In this document: piece by piece, positions 35,446-47,010 of the stretch
How the letters are laid out: each line of letters opens with the position of its first letter
Numbering within the stretch: the stretch's first letter is position 1
Assembly: GCA_013180625.2 (NCBI GenBank)
Contig: SNVD02004500.1
Coordinates: 1 to 64,000 of the forward strand
DNA: 64,000 bases
Reading direction: 5' to 3'
Source of the DNA: Boswellia sacra
Lineage: Eukaryota > Streptophyta > Magnoliopsida > Sapindales > Burseraceae
Translations under genes and position numbers: made by a program
Notes under the pieces: generated by a model
What the model was told of the DNA's origin: nothing
Databases searched by the model: none
What the model saw: the letters and a program-made list of their open reading frames with translations, nothing else

Positions 35446-36059
35446 CCTAAGACGTTGAAAAAATTTCCAAATAGAACCAGTGACAAGCACTCAGCCACGA
35501 CAATAGCTTAGCAATTTAGAAAAAAAGAAGAGTAACATGAGTCAATAGAATCTTCAACCGAAATCATGTAACAGAATTCCTCCAGATACTAGAAAACAAT
35601 TTGTTGAGGAACATACCAAGCAAGGTAAAACTTAAATTAATTTTACATTACCAAGAAATGTTTGAATCTTGTAGGAATTTGCAAAGACAAGGTGAAGATC
35701 CCCAATGAGCCAAATGATGAACAACAATGAAGGAATCAAGAGATTTTCCCTAGTGGATTAGAAGGAATCAAGAATAGAAGCAATATACTTGGACATGAAA
35801 CCCATTGAATACGAAATCTGGACCAGATTAAAGAAACTTGAAGAATACTTAGAAGAAGGGCATGAAACCCAACGAATGCAATGACTAGAGAAAATCAAAG
35901 AAGAATAAAGAATACTTGGAAGAAGGGCATAAAACCCAATGAATATAGGGCCTGAAGAGATCGAAGAAGAATACTTAGTCAAAGGCATGAAGCATGGAAA
36001 GGTCTAAAGGTCGCAAGGCAATGCATGATAGAAGTTTTTTCGAAGGGCATGCATTAGAG

Positions 36060-36510
36060 GGAAACCCTAAGAAGTAGGTGCACTTAAGAGCGCTTTAAGC
36101 CCTCAGAATAGGGACAAGCCCAAAGAAGAGGCACACTGAAAAATGTTGAAAACCCTAAGAAGTAGGTGCACTTAAGAGTGTTTTAAGCCCTTAGAATAGG
36201 CGCACTAAAGAGTGCTACCAAACCTTAAGAAGTATGTTCACTGAAGAGCGTTAAAAACCGTAAGAAGTAAGTGCACTGAAGAGTGTTTTATCATAGCATC
36301 ATAAGGATGTTTTTTAGCCCCTGAATAGGCACATTATCCCTTGAATGGGCATATTAGCCCCAAAATGGGTACAATACCCCTTGAATGGGCATATTAGCCA
36401 TTGAAGTGGCATATTACCCCTTGAATGGGCATCATACCCTTAAATGGGCACATTAGCCCTAGGATGGGCACATCCCCCCTTAGACGGGCACATTTGTCCT
36501 CAGATGGGCA
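36060..36510. repeat. Tail repeat field 4 of B (GTGCACT and GGGCATATTAGCCC units)
   Basis: Five units of the AAGTAGGTGCACTTAAGAGTG kind, then about ten short units of the CCCTTGAATGGGCATATTAG kind, ending at the copia insertion. A has fewer of the short units. Confidence 0.8.
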
Positions 36511-36516
36511 TATCCG

Positions 36517-38459
36517 TGTTGACCCAGGTATGGCAACCCGAGAGGGGGGGGGGGGGGGTGTGAATTGGGTTTTTATTTATAAAAACGAATTTAGAAAACT
36601 TTTCTTGAAAGTTCAAAATTATTTAACTCTTTCTTTGAGAATAGAGATGAAGAAGATGAAAATATAAGTTATCTAAGATGCAATCAAGAGTATAACAATA
36701 TTGAACAATCACAAGTGCAAGTAAATGTAAAGAGGAAAGGGATAGAGAGAGTGCAAACTCAATTTACGTGGTTCGGCAAACCTTGCCTACGTCCACGGGC
36801 TCCTAGCTACACGAGCTAAGCTTTCCACTAAGTTGTAGAAATCTTTACAACTTGCTTGATGAACAACCTCACCAAGACTTTTCTTCCAACCCTTGATAAC
36901 ACCACACCAAGAGTTCTTCTTGATGAACAACCTCACCATGGCAACTTCCTTCAACTATTGATAACACCACACCAAGAGTTCTTCTTGATGAACAACCTCA
37001 CCAAGGCAACTTCCTTCAACTCTTGATAACACCACACCAAGAGTTCTTCTTGATGAACAAACTCACCAAGGCAACTTCCTTCAACTCTTGATAACACCGC
37101 ACCAAGAGTTCTCTTGATGAACAAACTCACCAAGGCAACTTCCTTCAACTCTTGATAACACCACACCAAGAGTTCTTCTTGATGAACAACCTCACCAAGG
37201 AAACTTCCTTCAACTCTTGATAACACACAACAAGAGTTCTCTCAATGATAACTATTATCCTTTACAAGAATATCTCACTCTCACCACAATACAAGAACAA
37301 AGTAAATTTTTACAATAAAAGTACAACTCTCTTCAAAGAGTAGATAAAGAATATAAAACTCTCTAGACTTGATATTTCTCTTATTTTTTTGCTTGATAAA
37401 ATGCTTCTCTTGCACTTCTTGAATGCATGGGAGAATGGCTCCTTTTATAGGCAAATGAGATGAACTTAATCAAGTGAAGACACCAACTCCAAATTTTCGG
37501 CCGACCATAAAAGCCATAATTTTTTTCTGTCATTTTTGTCAATGTTCTGTTTGAAATTTGAAAATATTCAAAACATAAAAGATTTGCACATTTGAATAAA
37601 CTTTCCAACGCATCAAGAATCAAGTCATTTGGATATCTTTAGCTCACGATATGGCCAAAACAGCATTTGATGCTCATGTGACTTGATTTTTCTTTCTTGT
37701 GTCAGTCCACCAAATTGAATGATAATTCTATTAGCCTTCTGTTTGAAATTTGAGTTTCTTCAAACATAAAAATCTGAATATTGGAATAAGCTTTCCAAAA
37801 CATTAAGAATCAAAGCATTTGGATATCTCTATCTTAAGATATGGCCAAAACACCATTTGGTACTCATTTGAGTTGATTTTTCTTCTCTGTGTCAGTCCAC
37901 CAAATTGCATGTCAATTATGTTAGCCTTCCATTTGAAATTTGAATTTCTTCAAAACATATGAAATGTGGCTCATTAAGTTATCTTTCCAATGCCATAAGA
38001 ATCATGTTATTTTGATTTTTTTAACTCAAGATATGTCCAAAAGAGTATCCAGTGCTCATATCAGCTGCTTCCATTTGTCTTTCAACTTGCATGATGATTT
38101 GGACATCCTTACACTTGAAATTTGAATTTGTTTAAAACATATGAAATGTTATAAATTGAGTAAGCTTTCCAAAGGATTAAGAATTACATCATTTGGATAT
38201 TTGTAGAGAAATATTTGACCAATTGATTGAACATTACTCATGTGTCACATTCCTTGAATCAAACCTTGTTCTTAAACTTTGGTGCCTTTAACATGTAGTC
38301 TTCTCCTTAGCTTCAACACTTCATTTTAACAAGCCTATTCTTGATTTTACAATTATTTTAATGATATTACTCTTGCACATAAATAAACATGTTAGTAAAT
38401 CACAATGAATCAATGTGTATTGTTATCATCAAAATTATCCTGTAGCCTTAGGGCTAACA
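36517..38459 (-). repeat. C2 3' LTR
   Basis: Boundaries as in C1. It contains a run of thirteen or so G at 36544-36558, six copies of the 65-base repeat (starts 36858, 36922, 36987, 37052, 37116, 37181) and four roughly 185-base degenerate units. A minus-strand CTATAAAAGG TATA-like site lies at 37441-37450. It is the longest of the four LTRs (1943 bases). Confidence 0.92.
36858..37245. repeat. 65-base tandem repeat in the C2 3' LTR, six copies
   Basis: Starts are spaced 64, 65, 65, 64 and 65 bases. The near-multiple-of-3 drift makes a repetitive minus-strand frame (VEGSCLGEVVHQEELL pattern) that is not a gene. Confidence 0.92.
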
Positions 38460-38475
38460 ATCTCCCCCTTTTTTA
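38460..38475 (-). promoter_or_regulatory. C2 polypurine tract
   Basis: The minus strand reads AAAAAAGGGGGAGAT just inside the 3' LTR. Confidence 0.85.
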
Positions 38476-38765
38476 TGATGACAAACCATTGATTGCTTTC
38501 AAATATATATCTAAAATCAAGAATGAAAATAAAATCAAGAATAAACAAAAAAAATGGCACTTGTTATGAATATAAGCAATCCAACTATTTCTCCCCCTTT
38601 TGTTATCGTCAAAAAGATGTAATCAAATTAATTACTCCCCTTAAATATATTCTCCCCCTTAACATATGCTACCATTCAAAGATTATCATATAAAAACAAA
38701 GTTAAGACATATCCAACATGCCTAATTCTCTTCTAATTATACAAAATATATATTGACTAAGGGGT

Positions 38766-39190
38766 TTAGTCATATTTAGGTCTAGGGACTAATTCCCAAA
38801 CTTGATTTCTCTCAAATTGGTTCAATTCTTCTTGCATAGCCAAAATCCAACTTTTCTCATTTTTGGCTTCTTTAAAAGATTTTGGTTCAAATTGAGAGAC
38901 AAATGCAAAATGATTACAGAAGTTCCTAAAAGAAGATATATTTCTCATACCTTGTGATGGTTCACCAATAATGAGATCTTTTAGGGTGAGTTTTTACGTA
39001 CCTTTATTTCTTTGATAATTCTTGGAAAGAATCATTTACTTCCTCACGCTTTTCTTGTCGAAGTTGTAATTTATCTTGGCTCTTTTCATCAAGCCTTGAT
39101 TCCTTGATTTGCTTTTCTACCTCAACAATATCATCATCTAAATTCTTTGAAGAAATCACATTATTTTTATCAAATTCAACATGCATAAAT
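38766..39190 (-). pseudogene. C2 pol: integrase-RT linker and start of RT, deleted after WELVPRPK
   Basis: Two pieces (39004-39186 and 38766-38948) match the linker and RT entry of C1, ending NQFERNQVWELVPRPK. The next codons are out of frame and lead into ACTAAACCCCTTAGTC, which in C1 encodes the end of RNase H. The junction is at about 38771. The core RT with its YVDD motif and nearly all of RNase H are absent. Confidence 0.88.
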
Positions 39191-39653
39191 TCTTCAATAG
39201 TAAGAGTTTTTTTTTGTTAAAAACTCTATATGCTTTACTATGGTTGGAGTAGCCAACAAAAATTCCAACATCGGCTTTTGCATCAAAATTTTCAAGGTTA
39301 TCCTTGGTGTTTAAAATAAAACATTTACATCCAAAAACTTTAGAAAATCCAATGTTGGGTTTTGTTCCTTTCCAAAGTTCATAAGGAGTTTTCTTTATTA
39401 AAGCTCTAATATGGACTCTATTGATTATAAAGCATGCGGTATTAATGACTTCGGCCCAAAAATATTTTGACAAATTATTTTCAAGTAACATTGTCCTAGC
39501 CATTTCTTGGATAGTCCTATTTTTCCTCTCAACAACACCATTTTGTTGTGGAGTTCTAGGTGAGGAAAAAATATGCTCAAAACCATTTTCATCACAAAGA
39601 TTTTCAAATGCAACATTGTCTACTTCACCACCATGATCACTCCTAATGGACAC
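39156..39653 (-). pseudogene. C2 pol: integrase core second half and C-terminus
   Basis: Begins SIRSDHGGEVDNVAFENL with the second catalytic Asp, continues TPQQNGVVERKNRT with the Glu, and ends with FVGYSNHSKAYRVFNKK. A one-base deletion near 39720 separates it from the first half of the core. Confidence 0.9.
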
Positions 39654-40410
39654 AATAGAATACCCTTTTTGATTTTGGACTCTTTTTGCAAATTTTGAAA
39701 AAGCTTGTATGGCCTCATTTTAGTTTTCAAGAATAATACCCAAGTGAATCTTGAATAATCATCCACAATAACAAAAACATAATACTTTCCACCAAGGCTT
39801 TGAGTTCTTGATGGTCCAAATAAATCCAAATGAAGTAATTGTAGAGGTTTAATTGTTGAAATAAATTTCTTTTGTTTAAAAGAAGTTCTCACTTGTTTTC
39901 CAAATTGACAAGCATCACAAATCTTATCCTTTCCAAATTTTATTTTTGGAAGACCATCAACTAAATCATTTTTAGAAATTTTTGAAATTGTGTCCATGCT
40001 AGCATGACCTAACCTTCTATGCCATAACCAAGCATCATGATTAACAATGAAACAATTTTCTACATGATCATTAACATCAATATCAATTGTATAAATGTTA
40101 CCATATCTATTACCAACAAATAATGTCTTATTGTTACTAACATCCTTAATCACACATCTATTAGGATCAAAAGCAACAAAATACCCCTTATCACACAATT
40201 GACTAATGCTAATCAAATCATGTTTCAAACCATGAACGAGCAAAACGTCTTTAATAATAGGTGAAGAAGGGTTACCAATATCACCATGTCCGATTACCCT
40301 TCCTTTGGCATCATCACCGAAGGTCACATATCCTACTTTCTTCATGATTAATCTTGAGAATTTGGAGGCATCTCCGGTCATATGCCTTGAGCATCCACTA
40401 TCTAAGTACC
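39620..40410 (-). pseudogene. C2 pol: protease, pre-integrase and integrase first half
   Basis: The 253-codon frame starts MTGDASKFSRLI; just upstream, at 40385-40405, the reading DSGCSRH can be seen, the retropepsin active site. It continues LKHDLISISQLCDKGYFVAF, LWHRRLGHASMDTI (zinc-binding entry of integrase), CDACQFGKQ and LHLDLFGPSRTQSL with the first catalytic Asp. The frame is lost in the FLKTK block near 39720. Confidence 0.92.
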
Positions 40411-42136
40411 ACTTGTGTTTGCCACTCCTTTGTCTCTACAATCAAATTCAAGGAGTAACTTTGTACCCAAAAGTTCTTGGGGTCCTTGGGGGTTATTTAT
40501 GGTACTTTTTGGAATCCATATTTGTTTCAAATTAGGATTTCTCTTAATGTAACAAGAATGCATTTTGTGTCCTTTTCTTCCATAATAATTACATGAATGA
40601 TTAGGATTATTCCTAGAAAATGTATGAACAAAATAGTTTTTAAAATACTTTTGATTTTTATGACTTTTATATCCTAACCCTCTTTTATCAAAAACACACC
40701 TTTGGTTTTGTAACATAGAATTCAAATTTTTTATGCTTTTTGTAAAACTATCAACAATATTTCTTAAGTCATTATTTTCCTTTTTCAAAATAACATTTTC
40801 TTTCTCTAATTTATCAAAATCCTTTTGTTTTAAAATCTCATTTTCAGTTTTTAAAAAATGTATTTGACTTTCCAAACTTTCAAATCTTTTTGCTTTAAAA
40901 TTTCATTTTCATTTTCTAAAGCTTCATTTATTTCCACCAACTCTTCTAATTGAGATAACATGATTTTTGACTTCTTTTTGAAAGCATTGATTTTTGAATT
41001 TTGCTTATCAACTTGTACATGTAAATTTTGGAATGCTTTAAGTAATTCATCATATGAAAGTTTAGGATCATAGTTTAGAATACTTACCTCATCTTCACTT
41101 AAAGCCATGAAGCACATGTTTGCCACTTCGCAATCTTCTTCTTCGGTGGAGCTAGCTTTACTATCATCCCAATTTGTGGCTTTCATTGCTTTGGATTTCT
41201 TGTTTTGACTCTTGAAGTAAGGACAATCCATCTTTACATGGCCCGGTTTCTTGCACTCATAGCAAATGATTTGATCATTTTTCTTATCTTGCTTTGAGCT
41301 TTGCCCTTTGTACTCCCTTCTAGAATTCTTCTTGAATCCTTGGTTTCTTCTAATCATCCTTTTTAGCTTTCTTGTGATGAATGCAAGATCTTCATCGTCT
41401 CCTTCATCGTTGGACTCATCATCTTCTTTTGTTGAAGATTTGAAAGCGATATTTTTCTTTTTCTTGAAATCTTCTTCATTCTCCTTCAAGGTGATTTCAT
41501 GAGTCATGAGAGAACCCATAAGTTCTTCTAATGGTAGTTTGGTGAGGTCCTTTGCTTCTTGAATTGCCGTCACCTTTGGCTCCCAAGATTTTGGTAGACA
41601 CCTAAGAATCTTTCTCACCATTTCAACATTAGAATAAGATTTACCAAGAGATTTCAAACTATTACTAATATCCGTAAATCTAGTAAACATTTCAGAAATT
41701 GATTCATTCGATTTCATCTTAAAAAGCTCATAACTATGAACTAGCATACTAATTTTGGATTCTTTAACTTGACTAGTTCCTTCATGAGTTACTTCAAGTG
41801 TGTGCCATATTTCTTGTGCCGTAGAACAAGTAGATATTCTATTAAACTCATTTCTATCTAGAGCACAATACAACACGTTCATAGCTTTAGCATTCAAACT
41901 CAATTTCTTTTATCATCTTCACTAAACTCTTTAGGTTCTTTAAGCATGCATTCCCCATTTTCAATTTTGGTAGGAACAAAAGGTCCTTCCAAAACAATAG
42001 ACCACAAATCATAATCAAAAGATTCCAAGAAAATACTCATTCTAGTTTTCCAATAAGAGTAATCACTTCCATTAAAAAATGGAGGTCTAGAGATAGAAAG
42101 TCCCTCAACATATGAAGTTGAATTAAAAGTTGCCAT
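40402..42136 (-). pseudogene. C2 gag
   Basis: Three overlapping frames (41900-42136, 40851-41903, 40402-40875) together give nearly the whole gag: MATFNSTSYVEGLS start, RPPFFNGSDYSYWKTRM, the helical core with WHTLEVTHEGTSQVKESKI, the zinc knuckle CYECKKPGHVKMDC near 41230-41275, and a coiled coil. A second knuckle-like CNYYGRKGHKMHSC follows with one Cys replaced by Tyr (C1 keeps the Cys). Only two frameshifts, near 41900 and 40865, interrupt it. The start is supported by position just inside the primer site. Confidence 0.92.
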
Positions 42137-42177
42137 AAGTCAAAAATCGATTAAGATTTAAAAAATTGAGCAGCCTT

Positions 42178-42189
42178 GCTCTGATACCA
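42178..42189 (-). promoter_or_regulatory. C2 primer-binding site, initiator tRNA-Met
   Basis: Minus strand TGGTATCAGAGC, two bases inside the 5' LTR, as in C1. Confidence 0.93.
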
Positions 42190-42191
42190 CT

Positions 42192-43739
42192 TGTTGACCC
42201 AGGTATGGCAACCCAAGAGGGGGGGTGAATTGGGTATTTATTTATCAAAATGGATTTATAAAACTTTTCTTGAAAGATCAAAATTAGTTCACTCTTTCTT
42301 TGAGAATAAAGGTGAAGAATATGAAATTAGAAGTTATTAAAGATGCAATCAAGAGAATACAATAATGAACAATCACAAGTGCAAGTAAATATAAAGAGAT
42401 AGGGATAGAGAGAGTTCAAACTCAATTTACGTGGTTCGGCAAACCTTGCCTACGTCCACGGGCTCCTAGCTCCACGAGCTAAGCTTTCCACTACGTTGTA
42501 GAACTCTTTACAACTTGCTTGATGAACAACCTCACCAAGACTTTTTCCTTCAACTCTTGATAACACCACACCAAGAATTCTTCTTGATGAACAACCTCAC
42601 CAAGGCAACTTCCTTCAACCCTTGATAACACCACACCAAGAGTTCTTCTTGATGAATAACCTCACCAAGGCAACTTCCTTCAACTCTTGATAACACCACA
42701 ACAAGAGTTCTCTCAATGATAACTATTATCCTTTACATAATATCTCACTCTCACCACAATACAAGAACAAGGATAATTTTTACAACAAAAGTATAACTCT
42801 CTTCAAAGAGTAGATAAAGAATATAAAAGCTCTCTAGACTTGATATTTCTCTTGTCTTTTTGCTTGATAAAATGCTTGTCTTGCTGTTCTTGAATGCATG
42901 GGAGAAGGGCTCCTTTTATAGGCAAATGAGATGAACTTAATCAAGTGAAGACACCAACTCCAAATTTTCTGCCCACCATAAAAACCGTAATCTTGTCTTC
43001 CATTTTTGTCAATGTTCCGTTTGAAATTTGAAAATCTGCAAAACATAAAAGATTTGTACATTTGAATAAGCTTTCTAACACATTGAGAATCAAAGCATTT
43101 GGATATCTCTATCTTAAGATATGGCCAAAACACCATTCGGTGCTCATGTGAGTTGATTTTTCTTCTTTGTGTCAGTCCACCGAATTTCATGTCAATTATG
43201 TCGACCTTCTGTTTGAAATTTGAATTTTTTCAAAACATATGAAATGTTCTTCATTAAGTCATCTTTCCAATGCCGTAAGAATCAAGTCATTTTGATTTTT
43301 CTAGCTCAAGATATGTCCAAAGGAGTGTTTGGTGCTCATGTCAGCTGCTTCCATTTGTCTTTCAACGTGCATGATGATTTGGACAACCTTGCACTTGAAA
43401 TTTGAATTTCATTAAAACATATGAACTGTTATAAATTGAGCAAGCTTTCCAAAGGCTCAAGAATCACGTCATTTGGATATTTGTAGAGATATATATGACC
43501 AATTGATTGAACATTACTCATGTGTCATATTCCTTGAGTCAATCCTTGTTCTTAAGCTTTGGTGCCTTTAACATGTAGTCTTCTCCTTAGCTTCAACACT
43601 TCATTTTAATAAGCCTCTTCTTGATTTTACAATTATTACAATGATATTACTCTTGCATATAAATAAACATGTTAGTAAATCACAATGAATCAATGTGTAT
43701 TGTTATCATCAAAATTATCATGTAGCCTTAGGGCTAACA
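42192..43739 (-). repeat. C2 5' LTR
   Basis: Same ends as the other three. It has three copies of the 65-base repeat (starts 42521, 42586, 42651) and three visible units of the longer repeat. Its internal region around 43060-43100 lacks one long unit compared with the 3' LTR. The minus-strand CTATAAAAGG is at 42912-42921. Confidence 0.92.
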
Positions 43740-45724
43740 ACTTAAACTTTGCTAGTCCTCGAGCAAGTACAACGATATGAAAAAAAACTAAACCGAAACA
43801 GAATCAAAGAAAAATAAACACAAAAATGCTTCAACTTGCAAATAGGCCTCAAAGATTGTACTTAATTATAACCCAAGGAAAACTTCAAAATAATGCACTT
43901 GATCAAGAATTTTATCTCAAAGATTAGTTTCGCTTCATTTCAATTCCTCAAGTGCGTGTGTGTAGAGCCATTCTCACATAATCACTTGTAACCCGGATGA
44001 GTTTATGAATAAAGATGAATCATATTTAATGTTGAAGATGTGTGTATAAATGAACTCCATAGGCCTGCTTTTCAAGTCACTCTCCACTAATGTAGACATG
44101 CATAACACCAAGGATCAAGTAAGACTTTATTAAGCTTGTAACGTTTGGCTTGGGTGAAGGTATGATAAAGGATAATAATTTGGCTCAAATCACCCACAAA
44201 CACATAAATCATTCAAGAATTTGTAGAGCTCAACCCTATAACACAACTTCATTTCAATTCACCAGGTTACTCCCCCAAACTTATTTAGAACACTCAATCT
44301 TTTTTTTTTTTTTTGCAGAAAACAAAAGAAAACTACACCCACACACTTTGTTGTTTCATTCTTTTTAAGAACACTTAAGGGTATAGATCTCTTATTCTTC
44401 TTCTTTTGTTCTTTTTTTTTCTTTTTTTTTCTTTTTTTTTATTACACTTCCTCTCCCCCACACTTAAACAACACATTGTCCTCAATGTGTAAGTACGTGG
44501 ACGATAAGTACAGATTGGCTTTTTTTCTTTTTGCTTTTTTCTTTTTTTTTTAACAAACACAATAGAACTCACTTGCATTGCTCTCATGACACATCCCAAC
44601 CTCCTCTACTTCCCAGACCCGAACATAGCTCAAAATTTAATTGTGATGTCTACATGCTCATAGGTAAGGGATAAACTGTTTTGAACAAATTCATTTGAGG
44701 TTAGGAAATCTTTTAGTGAGTTAACAAAAAAAAAAAAGCTTACAGAGGCTCAAAGAGGTAACTAGGGATCAATTTCAGTCAAGGTTAGCTATTAAGGCTC
44801 AAACGGTCCAAAGATAGCCTAAATCATTTCCCCAATGTTGCACAGTCTAGGATTTCCGCCTCGATGACCCTCAAACAAGTTCTAGAATCATTGAAATCTA
44901 AAGAACGTTTAAATTACATAAATTTCTCTAAGTAAGCAATAACTCAGTGATAAGCGCTCAGTGCTCAATGTTGCGCAAGAATCCAAGTAAAGCTAAAACC
45001 AATAAACTTTCAAGCACATAGATCGCTGCATTATTTATTATTTTTTCATGAGTTATTCTTAATTCAATTCATAGTTAATCATTGACCTACAAAATCAAGA
45101 AAAGAGGTACGTGTCGTTGTTACACACAACCTGAGTTCAAGAACTGTAATATTTCAACAATCTTAGGCCCATAGCCCGCAGGACTTAAGGTTTCCAAGCC
45201 TATAATACCTTTATATGAAAGAACAAACACAAAACAAGAAACACTTCAAACAACATGAAATAAACAAACTACAGATTTATGTCGAGAGAATGCGTTTCAA
45301 GGGTTAAAGAAAAACCCATATTCTGCCATTCTCAACTTTTTTCCACAATTTTTTTAATCGAAACTGATAAAGACAAAACACATAACAACTTCTAAATTAC
45401 ATAAAACTAAACTTACTCATAAAATAACAAAGTCCAACAAGCCAGCAAACAAAAACAAGTCAGTTAGAATGGGTCTAAAAAAGTTTAGAAGTTAGCCTCC
45501 TTATTCAGCCATTATGGATTAAAGAAATCCAGAATGCGTTTCAAGAGAACTTGAACTTTTTAAGCCACCACTCTAAAAGCCAAGATAAGAAAATAGTACC
45601 TGGGGTGAAAGAAAAAACCTGAAAAAAAACTCAAAAGAAATGACATAAAAAAAAAACTCAAATAAACACAATAAAGAGAAAGCAAACGAAAATGAAGTAA
45701 ACAAGCAGATAGAGATTACAGATG
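43740..45724 (-). other. Element G 3' tail
   Basis: On the minus strand it contains CATTGAGGACAATGTG then TTTAAGTGTGGGGGAGAG (about 44448-44495), a hallmark of Athila/Tat tails. A second AAGTTTGGGGGAGTAACC follows (about 44265-44285), then the TTTATCATACCTT and TACATTAGTGGAGAGTG blocks shared with A and B. The sequence GCTCGAGGACTAGCAAAGTTTAAG sits at the very end beside C2. Long T-runs lie at 44300-44316 and 44400-44440. No coding potential seen. Confidence 0.75.
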
Positions 45725-45725
45725 G

Positions 45726-46405
45726 AGCGTTAAATCCAGTTTACGCCTCTTATTCCCTTCTCCAAACCAATCTATCCGAGCTATTGTTGGATCAGGCGAA
45801 TAGACGAATTCTGGAGTTTACAATTAACTTCTTTGGAGTTGAAGCTGTAACCAGGATTTCCTCGTCAACGTTTTGTTAAAAGTTGAGGGGGTGGGGGTGG
45901 GAAGATGAAGTTTTTTTTCTACTGCTTGATCAAGAAAAGACAACAAACCATCAAAAAAATTATTGACATTTAACAAACCAATTGGTGTCCGATGGATGTT
46001 TAGCTGTGCCCAAGAGGTGATTTGAAATATCTCCTCTAATGTACCATAACCACCAGGCAAAGCTATAAATGCATCGGACTTAACAACCATATCTGCAATA
46101 CGTTCATGCATGCTAGAGACCTGTAACTCTTCCCCGATTGTGTTGCCTACGACATCTCGTATAGCTAATGGTTTGGGGATAATGCCGAGAACTTTGCTCC
46201 CTCCTAGGGATGCAGCTGTTGACACACACCCCATTAACCCAAGACTACCCCCTCCATAAATCAAATAATACTCTTCGCAGCTAATGTCCTACCAAGATCA
46301 AGAGCTGCTGTTGTAAACTCTCCATCTTTACCAAATTGCGATCCACAAAATACGCATATATTTGGAATCGTCGAATTGGTGCTTTCTCCATTTCTAAAAG
46401 TGCTC
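45726..46405 (-). pseudogene. Intronless LOG-like cytokinin-activation gene copy
   Basis: LOG enzymes release active cytokinin bases from their riboside 5'-monophosphates in the cytosol. The longest frame (45824-46264) contains YGGGSLGLMG, the SSMHERIADM block and the signature PGGYGTLEE at about 46031-46057, then WAQLNIHRTPIGLLNV. Upstream, in another frame, is NICVFCGSQFGKDG with the N-terminal Rossmann start. Downstream, in a third frame, are ILVTASTPKKL and the C-terminal region. So the whole protein is represented, but frameshifts near 46270 and 45890 break it. Plant LOG genes have several introns; none is seen here. No ATG fits the N-terminal frame and no poly(A) tract is evident. A retrocopy or retroelement capture is likely. 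Confidence 0.85.
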
Positions 46406-46534
46406 TAAACTTGTGTAAGACAATGATGTACGTTAGGTATTATGTAATTCAAGTGCAAGACAGGTTATAAAATGATATTTCAAAATATGCAACATGGATA
46501 TATACACACGTAAAACTCTCAAATTTGACACATG

Positions 46535-46800
46535 GGGACATAATTTTGGTGGGAGTTGCTCGATGCAGATTTATCGCCCCAAGATTTGAAAAAATGAGAT
46601 ATGCTTTCGGTGGGGTTTGACAAAACCTACACACTTGTCTCCCACGTGAAGCATGAAAAATGGAAATATACTTTCGGTGGGATTTAACAAAACCGCCACA
46701 CTTGTCTCCCACGTGAAGCATGAAAAGTAGAGATATACTTTCGGCGGAGGTTGACAAAACCTCCACACTTGCCTCCCACGTGTGCTTATGTCATGGGGTA
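46535..46800. repeat. 67-base tandem repeat with G-boxes, three copies
   Basis: Units are marked by TTTCGG at 46605, 46672 and 46739, exactly 67 bases apart. Each unit contains CTCCCACGTG, a G-box core (CACGTG). The array lies about 150-400 bases upstream of the LOG-like copy on its strand. Plant bZIP and bHLH factors bind G-boxes; whether these are used is unknown. Confidence 0.85.
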
Positions 46801-47010
46801 GTCATATGGTTTGTCAAAAAGAAAACTTGAAATTAAAACAAACAAAATCAACAAACAACAACAACACAAAAACAACATTGATAATCAGATCAAACGAAAC
46901 AAGAAAGAAATAAAATTCGACAACAACACACACATTCAAATATACAAGTAGTTGTGATTGTGGCTCACATCTTCCTCTGGTTTTACGTCCAGTAACGGCT
47001 GAAACGCCTT

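Larger units (their letters stand above)
26584..36516 (+). mobile_element. Tat/Ogre-like element B, non-autonomous, 3' end lost
   Basis: It begins with a complete 2.0-kb LTR, a tRNA-Arg primer site and the same leader as A. A scrambled coding part follows: a gag N-terminus, zinc knuckle, linker and protease, then a jump back to the gag core near 31320. It then enters the same gag-to-tail junction and tail as A. Copia C2 interrupts the tail at 36517 and its 3' LTR is not found to the right. The left end lies inside the gag of element E, so B inserted into E; the left flank is ATAAC, but the matching right copy is lost. Confidence 0.85.
31607..36516 (+). other. Element B 3' tail, shared with A
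   Basis: Matches 14776-19480 of A, with GATGATGCATAAGTGCAT at the start, the AAAGTTTGGGGGTAC motif near 32362 and the TTTATCATACCTTG block near 32452. B has extra sequence near 32505-32550 (CTTACATTAGTGGAGAGTG) that A lacks but element G has. The tail holds the same repeat fields in the same order. It is cut by C2 at 36517. Confidence 0.82.
36517..43739 (-). mobile_element. Ty1/copia retrotransposon C2, same family as C1, RT deleted
   Basis: LTRs at 36517-38459 and 42192-43739 enclose gag, protease and integrase that match C1 closely. After the RT lead-in WELVPRPK the sequence jumps to the last codons of RNase H, so about 1.35 kb equal to 5134-6480 of C1 is missing. This copy could move only with enzymes from a relative. 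The 5-base flanks ATCCG and ACTTA do not match. The left flank is the tail of B; the right flank is the tail of element G. Confidence 0.92.

Noticed and set aside
35204..35498. Several long Phe/Ser/Leu-rich frames on the minus strand
   Set aside because: They are translations of the GA-rich purine tract, open in several frames at once, with no domain.
36951..37226. Repetitive 91-codon frame on the minus strand (VEGSCLGEVVHQEELL pattern)
   Set aside because: It is the 65-base minisatellite of the copia LTR read in one frame; the other LTRs with fewer units lose it.
44296..44540. Poly(T) runs as the poly(A) tail of the LOG-like copy
   Set aside because: They lie more than 1 kb beyond the end of the LOG-like sequence, beside the tail motifs of element G, and are interrupted.
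45824..46264. Functional LOG gene
   Set aside because: The open part lacks the N-terminal Rossmann segment and the C-terminus, which are in other frames, and no introns or matching start are present.
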